Assembly: GCA_963767715.1 (NCBI GenBank)
Contig: CAVYFA010000017.1
Location: 1 to 64,000 of the forward strand
DNA from: CAVSXS01 sp963767715
Lineage (GTDB): Bacteria; Chloroflexota; Ktedonobacteria; Ktedonobacterales; Ktedonobacteraceae
Direction of reading: 5' to 3'
DNA: 64,000 bases
The notes under the pieces: generated by a model
What the model saw: only the letters and a program-made list of their open reading frames with translations
The model's database searches: none
Told to the model about the DNA's origin: nothing
Translations under genes and position numbers: made by a program
Shown here: piece by piece, positions 1-8,664 of the stretch
Layout: every line of letters starts with the position of its first letter
How positions within the stretch are numbered: the first letter of the stretch is position 1

Positions 1-1505
1 GTGATGAGACTGGAGGGACCGACGATATCGACGGCGCAGCAGAATACGCCGGGCGTGAAGGTCGCCCCCACCAGCGCGGCGTATCCTCCATAGGAGCCAC
101 CAAAGATGGCCACCTTCTTCGGATCGGCGATGCCCTGCGCGACGGCCCACTGCACAGCATCGACCAGGTCATCGTGCATCTTGCCGCCCCATTCTTTGTT
201 CCCGGCGTTCATATAATGCTTGCCGTAGCCCGTCGAGCCGCGATAGTTGACCTGCATGCAGGCGTAGCCGCGGTTGGCGAACCACTGCGCGTCGGGGCGA
301 TACCCCCATGTATCTCTGGCCCAGGGGCCGCCATGTACATTGAGCACCATCGGCAGGTTTTTCCCGTCGCTGCCAGGCGGCAGCGTCAGATAGCCGTGGA
401 TCATCATGCCGTCGCGCGCCTTGAATGAAAAGGGCTGCATCGTGGCGAGCGTGTAACGGTTCAGCGCGGGCTGGTTATCGAAGAGGAAGGTGGCTCTGCG
501 CGAGGCGCGGTCATAGGCATAATAGGAAACCGGACCGTTGTCAGTGGTGAAGGCAACAATCCAGGTCGCGTCGGCATCGTCGCGGCTGTTTACGGCGAAG
601 TCGCCGCGGTGCAGTGTGCGGAGATACTCGAAATCGGCGCGAATCGATTCGTCCAGCACAACCCACTCGAGGCGGTCCTTCTCGAACGCCACAGCCTGAA
701 CTTCACGCGTATCGGGATGTATTATCACACTGGCGACGTCGTAATCGGGGTTTTCCGCGATTACGCTTGTAGCGCCCGTCGCAATCTCCATCTGCACCAG
801 CCTGCCAGCATTGACGTTGCGCGAATCCAGCAGGTACAGCGACCGGCCATCGAGCGTAAAGCCGAGCGGGCCGCTGGTCTGGTTATCTTCGGCATCCCAG
901 GTGAGCAATTTATCCCAGCTCGCCTCTTCGCTGGCGCGGGCCAGCAATTCCAGGCTTCCGCTGCCATCGGGTGATGCCGCCAGCGCGCCGCGCACCTTGA
1001 ATTGTGCGTCAACTACCCAGGCGACGATATTGCCGGGATTCTGCGCAACAAGCTTCAATTCGCCTGAAGGCAGGTCGAGATGGTAGACATCGTGGGCCTG
1101 GGGATTATCTTTGTTCAACCCCACGAGCAGTTCGTTGGGGAAGTGCTTGTCACGCGCCACAACGCGAGCCTGCACCTGCTCGAACGGCGTCATGTCGCGC
1201 GTCTCCCCGCTTCGCAGGTCTGTGGCGAACAGCCGCCAGTTCTCATTGCCACCGGCATCCTGGATGTACAGGATATGCTGGTTATCGGCGGCCCAGGCAT
1301 AGAAGCGCACGCCCCGGTCGGTATCCTGTGTCACAGGGCGGTAATTATCCTGCCCGATCGTCCCGACCCAGACGTTCAGCACGTTGTTGACGGGCGCGAT
1401 GTAGGCCATACGCGTGCCGTCCGGCGACACCTGCGGGCTGGACTTGTCGGGGTTGCCGAAGAGAATATCGCGGGGGATGAGTTCTACGGTGGTTGTGGTG
1501 GTCAT
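1..1505 (-). CDS. S9 family (prolyl oligopeptidase-type) serine peptidase, C-terminus cut by the window edge
   Basis: This is a cytosolic serine peptidase of the prolyl oligopeptidase/acylaminoacyl peptidase family, which cleaves short peptides with an alpha/beta-hydrolase domain behind a beta-propeller. Reading from the ATG at 1505, about 501 residues are open to the left edge. The first ~350 residues have propeller character, with repeats of the kind seen in TolB/DPP-IV proteins (for example SPQVSPDGTRMAYIAP near residue 20). The nucleophile motif GGSYGGY is visible, with the serine at about residue 471. The catalytic Asp and His lie beyond position 1. The next gene to the right, vapC, ends 11 nt upstream of this start. 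The family is certain; the substrate is not. Confidence 0.9.
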   Translation of the reverse strand, partial: MTTTTTVELIPRDILFGNPDKSSPQVSPDGTRMAYIAPVNNVLNVWVGTIGQDNYRPVTQDTDRGVRFYAWAADNQHILYIQDAGGNENWRLFATDLRSGETRDMTPFEQVQARVVARDKHFPNELLVGLNKDNPQAHDVYHLDLPSGELKLVAQNPGNIVAWVVDAQFKVRGALAASPDGSGSLELLARASEEASWDKLLTWDAEDNQTSGPLGFTLDGRSLYLLDSRNVNAGRLVQMEIATGATSVIAENPDYDVASVIIHPDTREVQAVAFEKDRLEWVVLDESIRADFEYLRTLHRGDFAVNSRDDADATWIVAFTTDNGPVSYYAYDRASRRATFLFDNQPALNRYTLATMQPFSFKARDGMMIHGYLTLPPGSDGKNLPMVLNVHGGPWARDTWGYRPDAQWFANRGYACMQVNYRGSTGYGKHYMNAGNKEWGGKMHDDLVDAVQWAVAQGIADPKKVAIFGGSYGGYAALVGATFTPGVFCCAVDIVGPSSLI

Positions 1506-1516
1506 AGGAAACCTTT

Positions 1517-1924
1517 CTATGGCTCTATTCTGATGATACCATCAATCTTGTCAAAGTCTTTATCCCAGCTATAGATGTTCGAAATTTCTTCTGACATCAT
1601 ATAGGCTGCGTTGTATGCATCTGCAAAGGAAATGTTCTGTTTCACATAGAGGTCAAATGCTTTGTAAAAGACGCTTCTTTCTGGAAGCTGGATACCTCGC
1701 ATTGAAATAATCGGCAAAAGCAGCTCTCTAATCTGTTGTCGAGGTACCTTATAAAAGCTCTGAAGTGTGAAAACAGTCTCAAAAATAACAAGAGAGGAGG
1801 TTACGACTTTCTCCTCCCCTCGTTCGATTCGCCTCAGGAGGTTAAAAGCTTGCCTCGCCATATGCTGGTTATCTTCAGTAAGATAACGAAGTAAGATGTT
1901 CGTGTCCAGAAAACATATTGACAT
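1517..1924 (-). CDS. vapC: VapC-type PIN-domain ribonuclease toxin
   Basis: PIN-domain toxins of the VapC type are Mg-dependent endoribonucleases that cut tRNA or rRNA when freed from their antitoxin. The 135-residue length is typical. The acidic active-site set is present: D7 in FLDTNILLRYL, E49, D102 in FADAYNAAYM and D121 in SWDKDFDKI. The gene follows its AbrB-type antitoxin with an 8-nt gap, the usual antitoxin-toxin order. It reads as intact. It is more AT-rich than the neighbouring peptidase and PPOX genes, which fits acquisition as a mobile toxin-antitoxin module. Confidence 0.9.
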   Translation of the reverse strand: MSICFLDTNILLRYLTEDNQHMARQAFNLLRRIERGEEKVVTSSLVIFETVFTLQSFYKVPRQQIRELLLPIISMRGIQLPERSVFYKAFDLYVKQNISFADAYNAAYMMSEEISNIYSWDKDFDKIDGIIRIEP

Positions 1925-1932
1925 ACAGTTCC

Positions 1933-2190
1933 TTAGCTTTCAGAAATGACTTCCTCAGCAACCCCTTTCTCGAATTCCTCTCGTACCTTTTTAAAGTCCT
2001 CTGGTCTGCTTCTAGGCTTTACCGCGCCAAATCCTTTAAGGAGTTTCGATTCTGCACGACTGATCTTCACCACGCCTCCCTCAACTTCAAAACGAACTTT
2101 GTCATGGGGCTGCAAACCCAGAAAGCGGCGAAGCTCTTGTGGAATAGTAACTTGCCCCTTTTCAGTAACAGTGGTTTCGTATTCTTGCAT
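1933..2190 (-). CDS. vapB: VapB-type antitoxin with an AbrB/SpoVT DNA-binding domain
   Basis: This 85-residue protein begins with the swapped-hairpin AbrB/MazE fold (TTVTEKGQVTIPQELRRFLG, residues 6-25), which binds operator DNA. Its charged C-terminal tail (about residues 60-85) would wrap the PIN toxin. It should neutralise the toxin encoded directly downstream and repress its own operon. A GGAGGT ribosome site (rightward coordinates 2197-2202) lies 6 nt before the ATG at 2190, and a consensus promoter lies further upstream. Confidence 0.9.
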   Translation of the reverse strand: MQEYETTVTEKGQVTIPQELRRFLGLQPHDKVRFEVEGGVVKISRAESKLLKGFGAVKPRSRPEDFKKVREEFEKGVAEEVISES

Positions 2191-2235
2191 GGTAATACCT
2201 CCAACTGTAGAATTACCGAATCTTTCAGTAAGGGT

Positions 2236-2264
2236 ACTATATGCCAGTATTACTTGCTTGTCAA
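2236..2264 (-). promoter_or_regulatory. Promoter of vapBC
   Basis: Read on the minus strand, a perfect TTGACA (-35, at 2259-2264) is followed after 17 nt by TATAGT (-10, at 2236-2241). The -35 overlaps the short palindrome CTTGTCAAG, a plausible operator site for the AbrB-type antitoxin. Confidence 0.75.
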
Positions 2265-2372
2265 GTGAGATGATTCCTCATCTACCCCTCTGCCTGTTCG
2301 TCGTTGTAAATCCCTGCTATGACCAGGCACCCACGTCTGTTGACGTATGTAGTTCTACTTGATCGATCTCCA

Positions 2373-2855
2373 TTACCCCCTATCCCCGAGATGATAGAGC
2401 GCCTCCCAGTAGCGCAGCCAGGTATCGCGAATTTCGTCTTCCGTCCTGCCTTGATCGTAGGCTGGAGAGATCAGGGGCATGGCTCGCTCAACCTTCACCA
2501 GTACAATGTGCCGGATGGGGCTGGTGGTGCCACGCTGCCGGTAGAAAGCCAGCGCCTGCTCAAAGAGCGGCCCTGCTTCGTAGACGGTGGCGGGGCCTTT
2601 GAAGCGATATCCCTTGCGGGCAACCGGGTCTACCACATTGATCTCTACGACGGGCTGCTGCTGAATATTGGCGACGGTGCGCGGCGAGCAGATATCAGCG
2701 AAAATGATATGTTCGTCATCCCAGGCCGTCGTCGTCCCCTTTGGTGAGAGATTGGGTGTGCCATCGGGGCAGACCGAGGCAATGAAGCCAAGGCGCTGCT
2801 CGTTGAGAACGCGCTTCATATCTTCCGTCAAGCGGGTTTTTGCCTTTTCTTGCAT
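2373..2855 (-). CDS. Pyridoxamine 5'-phosphate oxidase family FMN-binding protein
   Basis: This is a small split-barrel flavin-binding protein (about 160 residues) of the PPOX superfamily, whose members bind FMN, F420 or haem and often reduce small molecules. Visible family features are the N-terminal helix and first strands LGFIASVCPDGTPNLSPKG, then IIFADICSPRTVANIQ and VEINVVDP, the usual order of the barrel. The start is taken at the ATG at 2855, after a GAGGAG site, rather than the TTG three bases earlier. It overlaps the stop of the preceding glycosyltransferase as TGATG, so it is the last gene of that operon. Its substrate cannot be told from sequence. Confidence 0.85.
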   Translation of the reverse strand: MQEKAKTRLTEDMKRVLNEQRLGFIASVCPDGTPNLSPKGTTTAWDDEHIIFADICSPRTVANIQQQPVVEINVVDPVARKGYRFKGPATVYEAGPLFEQALAFYRQRGTTSPIRHIVLVKVERAMPLISPAYDQGRTEDEIRDTWLRYWEALYHLGDRG

Positions 2856-3994
2856 CAACCTGGCTCCTCTCTGTTAGGATGAATAGCCAGCATCTCCTGG
2901 TAGACTTCGTAGGTCTGTCGCGCAATCTGCTCCTGGGTGTAGTTGTCTAGCACGCGCTGCCTGCCCTTCTGCGCGAGTTCAGCGTAGAGGAGTGGGTTGT
3001 CCAGGAGCTGCCGGACGCGCGCGCTCAACTCCTCTGCGCTGCCTTCATGGAAGACCAGCCCGGCGTCGCCAATGACGTAAGGGATTTCGCCCGAATCGGA
3101 GCCAATCACAGGCGTTTCGCACGCCATGGCCTCACAGAGCACGCGCCCGAACTGCTCTTTCCAGTTGGGGCGCGTCAGCGAGGGCAGCACCAGCACGTCA
3201 AGCTCCTGCAGCACGTTGGGGACTTCATAGGTTGGCACGCCGCTCTTGAAGGTGACGCGTTCGGCAACGCCAAGGCGCCCGGCCTGCTCTTCAAGCGCGC
3301 TCTTCATCGGACCGTTGCCGATGAAGACGACGCGGCAATAAGCAGGCAGCATCGTCAGAGCCTCGACCATGGTGGGCAGCCCCTTAGGTTCGACCAGGCG
3401 GCCCACGAAGCCCAGCGTGAAGGACGCGCCCTCCACACGCGGAGGGCGCGGCTGTGTGCGACGGTAGATGTCGGTATCGAAGCCGAACTGTGGGATGATG
3501 CGCACAGGACCGTTGTAGCCCTTGCGCTTCAGCACGTCGGCCGCGTCGCGATTGCCGGCCAGCGCCATACGCGCGTGGCGGTAGTTGTAGTGCTCTACCT
3601 GGCGAAAAGGCGCAGGGTAGTCGCGGTAGAGATTTTGCCAGGTGAAGAAGAGGCTGCGCGCTCCTATTCTGCGCGAAAGCCACATGGCGTGGAACGTGGC
3701 GAAGTTGTATGGCTCCTCGTCGATATGTACTATCTCCGGCCTGATCTTGCGCATGATGCTGCCAAGGCGGGGGTAGAAGTGCAGGTGGAAGTTGCCGTTG
3801 AGCGCCAGTGGCGTCACAATCATGTCGTAGCCGCTCGTATACAGCCGCTCGAGCACCTGCTTGCCGCCGTCGTCGCTTCGCCAGTACTCTGGTGTGACCA
3901 GCGTCAACTCGACGCCAGGGCATTTCGCCAGTTCTTCCAGTTTGCGCTGCGAGGTGCCGGCCACCAGCGCTTTCGAGATCATCAGGACACGCAT
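2855..3994 (-). CDS. Glycosyltransferase family 4 protein
   Basis: This GT-B retaining glycosyltransferase of 379 residues should transfer a sugar from a nucleotide donor at the inner face of the membrane. The N-terminal Rossmann half opens with RVLMISKALVAGTSQRKLEEL. The donor-binding half contains TLGFVGRLVEPKGLP, then the EX7E pair within EQFGRVLCEAMACETPVI. The context EFGRVLCE plus SGEIP is the diphosphate-binding element of GT4. It is the third of three consecutive GT4 genes. Its start lies 2 nt after the stop of the preceding one, and its stop is coupled to the PPOX gene. Confidence 0.9.
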   Translation of the reverse strand: MRVLMISKALVAGTSQRKLEELAKCPGVELTLVTPEYWRSDDGGKQVLERLYTSGYDMIVTPLALNGNFHLHFYPRLGSIMRKIRPEIVHIDEEPYNFATFHAMWLSRRIGARSLFFTWQNLYRDYPAPFRQVEHYNYRHARMALAGNRDAADVLKRKGYNGPVRIIPQFGFDTDIYRRTQPRPPRVEGASFTLGFVGRLVEPKGLPTMVEALTMLPAYCRVVFIGNGPMKSALEEQAGRLGVAERVTFKSGVPTYEVPNVLQELDVLVLPSLTRPNWKEQFGRVLCEAMACETPVIGSDSGEIPYVIGDAGLVFHEGSAEELSARVRQLLDNPLLYAELAQKGRQRVLDNYTQEQIARQTYEVYQEMLAIHPNREEPG

Positions 3995-3996
3995 CG

Positions 3997-5160
3997 CTAC
4001 CCCCTCCTGCTGCGTTGGTACGCTTCTTCATACACGGCCAGCGTCTCTTCGGCCGTCTTGCGCCAGTTGAACTTCGCTGCCTGCCGCAACGAGCGCGCCC
4101 GCAGGTCAGCCGCCAGCGCGTCATTTGTCAGCACATCGCGCATAGCAGCCACCATCTGCCCCGTATTATCGGGGTCGAAGAGCAGCGCGGCGTCGCCGAC
4201 GACCTCCGGCAGAGACGTGCGGTTAGAGCAGGCGACGGGGGCTCCGCAGCTCATCGCCTCGAGCGGGTCGAGGCCGAAGCCCTCATAGAGCGAGGGGAAG
4301 ACGAATACGCTCGCCGCGCTGTAGACGGCGGCTTTGTCCTCCTCTTCGATGAAGCGGTAGACGATCTGACCGGCCATGCCAAGGTCGGCCGCGATGGGGC
4401 GCGGGTCGGGAAACAGGGGGCTGCTCTTCTTATCGGGGTTGCCCGCGATGAGCAGTTGCAGCCCTGGATCACCGAGCTGATGGTAGACATGCGCGAAGGC
4501 CCTCACGAGGGCGGGCACGTTCTTACGCGCGTCCAGCCCGCCAAGGTAGAAAATGAAGCGCTTGCCGGCACCGTAGCGCGCCCTCACCCGTGCCAGCGTT
4601 TCTTCGGTGGTGATGGGGCGGTACTGCTCGCCCGCCGCCTCGTAGATTACGCGGATACGCTCGGCCGGCAGTTTGAGGGCATCCATCATATCATGTTTAG
4701 CGTGTTGCGAGACAGTGATGATGAGCGTGGATCTGTGCGCGGCGCGCGAGACCAGACGCAGGTAGGCGCGCATGAAGCCGCTGCTGCGATAGACGGGCAG
4801 GCGCAGCGGAATGACATCGTGAATGGTGGTGACGACGGGCGTACGCGAAAAATAGGGCGGCGCGAAATAGGGCACGTGCAGGAGATCGGCTCTGACCCTG
4901 CGCGCCGTCGACGGCGCGGTGAGCTGCTCCCACGCCAGCTTTTCCAGGCGTGCGTTCGAGCGCACCGGCGCGGGAACCGCCGCCTGGACGTAGGAGAGGC
5001 GCGGGTTGAGGTCGCCGCGTACTGGCCGCGGGTCGGGCCCCAGCAAGACGTACTCATTTCCCGGCTCGATCGCGGCCAGATTGTTCAGCAGGTGCGTGAG
5101 ATATTGCCCGCTACCGGTCGCCGGATAGCGGAACATCATCACGTTGTACCCTATTTTCAT
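3997..5160 (-). CDS. Glycosyltransferase family 4 protein
   Basis: A 387-residue GT4 enzyme of the mannosyl/glucosyltransferase (WbaZ/MtfA-like) type. It has an N-terminal acceptor domain with the TTIHDVIPLR motif, a donor-domain segment FIFYLGGLDARKNV, and the EX7E element YEGFGLDPLEAMSCGAPV followed by SLPEVVGDAALLFDP, characteristic of this subgroup. Its ATG overlaps the stop of the upstream GT4 gene by ATGA, so the two are translationally coupled. It is closely similar in architecture to that neighbour, which suggests an old tandem duplication. Confidence 0.92.
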   Translation of the reverse strand: MKIGYNVMMFRYPATGSGQYLTHLLNNLAAIEPGNEYVLLGPDPRPVRGDLNPRLSYVQAAVPAPVRSNARLEKLAWEQLTAPSTARRVRADLLHVPYFAPPYFSRTPVVTTIHDVIPLRLPVYRSSGFMRAYLRLVSRAAHRSTLIITVSQHAKHDMMDALKLPAERIRVIYEAAGEQYRPITTEETLARVRARYGAGKRFIFYLGGLDARKNVPALVRAFAHVYHQLGDPGLQLLIAGNPDKKSSPLFPDPRPIAADLGMAGQIVYRFIEEEDKAAVYSAASVFVFPSLYEGFGLDPLEAMSCGAPVACSNRTSLPEVVGDAALLFDPDNTGQMVAAMRDVLTNDALAADLRARSLRQAAKFNWRKTAEETLAVYEEAYQRSRRG

Positions 5161-6347
5161 ACAGTTTGTGTTACCTCATCCTCAAATGTCGTTTTCCCAG
5201 CGTAGACCTGTGTATAGATATTGAGCATTTTCCTGGCCGATTCGTCCCAGGTGAAGCGCCGGGCGCGCTCGTATCCCTTCTGGCGCAGCTCGTCCTGTAA
5301 CTGCACATCGCCCAGCACGCGCAGCATCGCCTGGGCCATAGCGCCAGTATCTTGCGGGTCCACCAGCAGCGCGGCATCCCCGACAACCTCCGGCAGCGAC
5401 GAGATATTCGAAGTGATGACCGGCGCGCCGCAGGCCATGGCCTCCAGCGGGGGCACACCGAAGCCCTCGTAGAAGGATGGGAAGACGAAGACGTCCGCCA
5501 GGCTGTAGAGCAGCATCAAATCCAGATCGCTGACGCGCCCCAGGAAGCTCACCCTCTTCTCAAGCTTGAGGTCCGCGACGGCCTGCCGCGTCTCGTCGTA
5601 CATCCAGCCGTCGCCGCCCGCGATGGCCAGCATAGCAGGGCGGGCCAGCTTATTAGCGGAACTGGCGGCCCTGTGGAAAGCTTTGATCAGTCCGAGGTGG
5701 TTCTTGCGCGGCTCAAGCGTGCCAACGCCCAGCACGAGCGGGCTTTTCAGACCGAATTTGTGGCGCACAGCCTCGAGCAGGATGGGGTCGGCAACGCGCC
5801 GCAGATAGGAACGAATGCCGTTGGGGACGAGCGTAATCTTCGCGGGCGGCGTCGAAAAGTGCTCGATCAACGTCCTGCGCGTTTCGCCCGAGACGGCCAC
5901 AACCGCATCGGCGGCGGAGACGGCCTCCGGCACGACCTTCTTGAGATAGGCGGCCAGTTGGGGCACGGCGTATTCGGGATGCTCCAGGAAGGCCAGATCA
6001 TGCACGGTCACGATCTTGCGCAGCTTGCCGTTCAGGGGGGGCAGCACGAAATCGGGGCCATGGTACAGATCGACATGCCCGGTGAAGAAGGTGGCCGAGA
6101 TGGGGAGCCGCCAGCGATACCACAGGATGTTCAGGTAGCGGTCGGGGATCACCAGGCTGCGCCCCCGCACATTCGGGGCATCGGGAAACGGGCGCTCCTG
6201 TGGAGGACGCCCGCTGGTCAACAGGGTATACTGGTTGGTGCTATCCTGCGCCAGCATGGCATCCACCAGGCTGCGCACATAGTTACCAATGCCGGCGGCC
6301 TGCCGGGTAGCCGCCGTGTAGTCAATCGCAATACGCATCTTGCTCAA
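5157..6347 (-). CDS. Glycosyltransferase family 4 protein
   Basis: First gene of the three-GT4 operon, 396 residues. It shows the glycine-rich N-terminal loop (AAGIGNYVRSL), the TVHDLAFLEHPEY acceptor motif, LGVGTLEPRKNH at the donor domain and the EX7E block YEGFGVPPLEAMACGAPV with SLPEVVGDAALLVDP. The start is a TTG at 6347 preceded by GGAG; the ATG three codons in (6338) is the alternative. Its 3' end overlaps the next gene by four bases. Together the three GT4 genes look like a small glycan or glycolipid assembly set, separate from the large locus at 24-51 kb. Confidence 0.92.
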   Translation of the reverse strand: MSKMRIAIDYTAATRQAAGIGNYVRSLVDAMLAQDSTNQYTLLTSGRPPQERPFPDAPNVRGRSLVIPDRYLNILWYRWRLPISATFFTGHVDLYHGPDFVLPPLNGKLRKIVTVHDLAFLEHPEYAVPQLAAYLKKVVPEAVSAADAVVAVSGETRRTLIEHFSTPPAKITLVPNGIRSYLRRVADPILLEAVRHKFGLKSPLVLGVGTLEPRKNHLGLIKAFHRAASSANKLARPAMLAIAGGDGWMYDETRQAVADLKLEKRVSFLGRVSDLDLMLLYSLADVFVFPSFYEGFGVPPLEAMACGAPVITSNISSLPEVVGDAALLVDPQDTGAMAQAMLRVLGDVQLQDELRQKGYERARRFTWDESARKMLNIYTQVYAGKTTFEDEVTQTV

Positions 6348-6365
6348 TCCCGCTCCAGGTCCGGC

Positions 6366-6710
6366 CTAACCTGGAGGCCAGCCCAGCCCGCGGCCGCCAA
6401 GCAGGTGAAAATGCAGGTGAAAGACGCTCTGCCCGGCGTCCGGCCCGACGTTGGTCACAAAGCGGAAGCCGCTCTCTGCGATGCCAAGCTCACGCGCAAC
6501 CCGCGTGGCCGCCATAAAAATGCTGGCCAGCAGCAGCCCGTCTTCCTGGGTGATGTCGGTCATCGATGCGATGTGGCGGCGCGGCACAAACAGGATGTGC
6601 TGTGGAGCCTGCGGGTTGATATCCGCGAAGGCAACGACATCCGGGTCCTGGTAGACGATCTTCGCGGGTATCTGGCCCGCGACAATCTTACAGAACAGGC
6701 AATCTTCCAT
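6366..6710 (-). CDS. HIT family (histidine triad) nucleotide hydrolase
   Basis: A 114-residue HINT-type protein that hydrolyses AMP-amino acid or related nucleoside phosphoramidates. The catalytic histidine triad HLHFH is at residues 98-102, in the usual SVFHLHFHLLGGRG context. The zinc-type residues C4 and C7 of ...CLFCKI are present, as in bacterial HINT1 proteins, and the C-terminal GW that closes the active site is there. It sits 18 nt upstream of the glycosyltransferase operon in the same orientation and may share its promoter. Intact, with normal length. Confidence 0.95.
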   Translation of the reverse strand: MEDCLFCKIVAGQIPAKIVYQDPDVVAFADINPQAPQHILFVPRRHIASMTDITQEDGLLLASIFMAATRVARELGIAESGFRFVTNVGPDAGQSVFHLHFHLLGGRGLGWPPG

Positions 6711-6736
6711 ACGAATCCTTAATTATTGTATTTGGA

Positions 6737-6861
6737 GTGTCACAAGGCCTCCACCCAGCCGTCCCCCTGGCACCAGCACCATGCCATCAGCAGTGCCATA
6801 ATGTCCTTCAGTGTCACAAAGCCTCCACCCAGCCGTCCCCCTGGCACCCGCGAGGGGTGCC
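6737..6861. repeat. Intergenic direct repeat plus a 19-bp palindrome
   Basis: A 38-bp unit (gtgtcacaa[g/a]gcctccaccc and on to ...ctggcacc) occurs twice, at 6737-6774 and 6811-6848, with one visible mismatch. The second copy runs into a near-palindrome at 6843-6861 (GGCACCCGCGAGGGGTGCC). A close relative of that palindrome, including the following CACTACA, is at 19115-19133. It lies just downstream of the minus-strand zinc-ribbon gene and could act as a transcript-end hairpin. It looks like a dispersed REP-like element. Confidence 0.7.
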
Positions 6862-6906
6862 ACTACATTTCTGGTGGCCGCCACAGTGGTGAAGGCTGAC
6901 AGTCGG

Positions 6907-8364
6907 CTAGTCTCCGGTTGTCTCCACCTCGGGCTGTTCAGGTTTAGCCTGTGGTGTGACATCTTTTTGCGTCATTTGTTCTGGCTGTGAGTCGTTCTGG
7001 CTTGAGGCCGTCTCAGGAGCCTCATGGGTCTCAGCAGATTCAGTGGTCTCTGCGGGTTGATTGGCGCTGGGGCTGTCGGGCACCTTCGACTCGCTTGCAG
7101 AGGCTTCTTCACTCTGGGCAGCAACCGAGCTTACAGCGACGGCGGTGCCTGGTGCGGCAGCGTCGCCGGCCTCGTCGGCTTTCCCCTCCTCGGTAGCTTT
7201 GCGCTTATTTCTGGCGGCCAGTTCTTCGGCGTGCAGGGTAGGGTCGTTGAATTGCGGCAGGTTCATTTCCAGGCGGATCGCTTTGATGGCCTGGTAGACC
7301 TCACCTGGCTTCAACGAGAGTTCTTCAGCGATCTTCTTATGGATGCCAACGGCCGGAACCGGCAGGTAGGGTTCGTAGGCGGCCTTGATCTTCGCCAGTT
7401 CCTCGCTGTCGCCCTTGTAGCTCTGCGATTCCCACCAGCTCGGGATGCTGTTGCGTTCGCGATACTCCTGAACGACCTTCTTTACGGCCTTCTTGGGAAT
7501 ACCCAGCTCTTGTGCGATCTGTGTGCGAATGCCGTCGAACTCCTGCGGTACGGCCAGTTCCGCATAGCGCGTCTCGATCTGAGTGACCTGCTCGGGTGTT
7601 GGCACAAACGGCGTGGGAGGTGGGATCTTCTCGCGTTTGGGCTTGGGCGGAGCCTGAGGCCTCGGCGTTTTAGCCTTCGGTGGCTTTCCGCTGTGCCTCC
7701 CGTCCGGTCGCTGTTCGCGTGGCCCACCCGGGCGAGGCCCTCTCCCCGGCCCACCTTCCATCGGTTGGCGCGGGCGATAGCTGGGCGGTTCCAACGTGCC
7801 CGGGCCGCCGCCAGGGCGATAGCTACTGGGGCCGCGCTCGTCACGATAACTGCCGGGCCCCCCGGGGCGATAGCCACCGGGGCCACGCTCGTCACGATAG
7901 CCCCCGGGTCCGCCGGGGCGATAGCCTCCTTCGCGATAGCCACCGGGGCCACGTTCGTCGCGGTACCCACCGGGACCACCCGGGCCGCCGGGGCGATAAC
8001 CACCCTCGCGATAGCTGCCGGGGCCGCGCTGCTCATATGGCTCCCTCGATTCACGCGGCTCGCGCGGAGCAGGGGAGGAAGGCAACTTGGGACGCTGCGG
8101 AGGCTCATCCGGCTGCCCTATCTTCACGTCGCTCACGCTGTCAACCCAGTGGCTGGTGCCGCTTGTTGCCGACTTTGGTTTAGGCGGTGGCGGCGCTGTA
8201 CGGGTTGGAACGGTTGCTGTTTTCTCGGTGGAGGCTAGGGCATTTTTCGCCGCCAGCTTCTCTCTCCTGGCCTTCTGCACGCAATCAGGGCAAGTTACTT
8301 CTTTCGCATTGGCCGACTGAAACCACTTGCCGCAGGTGGTGCAGCGCATCTTGATCTTGCTCAT
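6907..8364 (-). CDS. Zinc-ribbon protein with Gly/Pro/Arg/Tyr-rich repeat region
   Basis: No named family is recognised. The protein (485 residues) starts with a CxxC...CxxC zinc ribbon (CTTCGKWFQSA...CPDC, residues 7-29). A low-complexity segment (roughly residues 100-210) is built of tandem units like GGYRPGGPGGYRDERGP. Two similar helical modules follow around residues 245-385 (each with a QIETRYAEL or KIKAAYEPY start and an AVKKVVQEYRE-like helix). An acidic, Ala/Glu/Thr-rich tail ends it. The RGG/YR-type repeats resemble RNA-binding disordered regions, so an RNA- or condensate-related role is an inference. The start at 8364 (not 8370) is chosen because AGGGGAG precedes it by about 8 nt. 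Confidence 0.75.
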   Translation of the reverse strand: MSKIKMRCTTCGKWFQSANAKEVTCPDCVQKARREKLAAKNALASTEKTATVPTRTAPPPPKPKSATSGTSHWVDSVSDVKIGQPDEPPQRPKLPSSPAPREPRESREPYEQRGPGSYREGGYRPGGPGGPGGYRDERGPGGYREGGYRPGGPGGYRDERGPGGYRPGGPGSYRDERGPSSYRPGGGPGTLEPPSYRPRQPMEGGPGRGPRPGGPREQRPDGRHSGKPPKAKTPRPQAPPKPKREKIPPPTPFVPTPEQVTQIETRYAELAVPQEFDGIRTQIAQELGIPKKAVKKVVQEYRERNSIPSWWESQSYKGDSEELAKIKAAYEPYLPVPAVGIHKKIAEELSLKPGEVYQAIKAIRLEMNLPQFNDPTLHAEELAARNKRKATEEGKADEAGDAAAPGTAVAVSSVAAQSEEASASESKVPDSPSANQPAETTESAETHEAPETASSQNDSQPEQMTQKDVTPQAKPEQPEVETTGD

Positions 8365-8399
8365 GCGCAAACTCCCCTGGATTTTCTAGCGGATGACGT

Positions 8400-8428
8400 T
8401 CTCATCATCCTTGTTTTAAGACTGTCAA
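8400..8428 (-). promoter_or_regulatory. Possible promoter of the zinc-ribbon gene
   Basis: On the minus strand TTGACA (8423-8428) is followed after 17 nt by ATGAGA (8400-8405), a weak -10, some 35 nt before the start codon. Confidence 0.35.
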
Positions 8429-8476
8429 GGTGTCGGAATGCGATATCCATTGTAACCCCTATTTGGGGCTTTGTCT

Positions 8477-8518
8477 ACACCGCGTATTCACTGAACACTA
8501 ACACACCGCGTATTCACT
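8477..8518. repeat. Short direct repeat in an otherwise empty intergenic region
   Basis: The 16-mer ACACCGCGTATTCACT is present at 8477-8492 and 8503-8518, 26 bp apart. The rest of 8371-8664 contains no gene that I can support. Confidence 0.5.
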
Positions 8519-8664
8519 CAAATGAAAAGGTTACTGAGCGAGGTGCCAGTGTCTGGAGCGAACGGGTGGCGGTGCCTGAACCGGGGCAACTGGCGATGGA
8601 AGGGGGGCTTTGACCACCATTTGTTGAGCTACTGAAAAAGCAAAGCGGTATGACCACTTGTTTC

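Noticed and set aside
3047..6722. Several plus-strand frames of 400-456 codons over the GT4 operon
   Set aside because: GC-rich codon bias leaves the reverse strand open; the minus-strand frames carry all GT4 motifs.
7800..8030. Repeated DNA that might be read as a CRISPR array
   Set aside because: The repeats are in frame, of variable length, encode YRPGGPGG-type units and have no unique spacers.
7024..8238. Long plus-strand frame opposite the zinc-ribbon gene
   Set aside because: It is a shadow of the Gly/Arg-rich repeat on the other strand; no start signal or domain.
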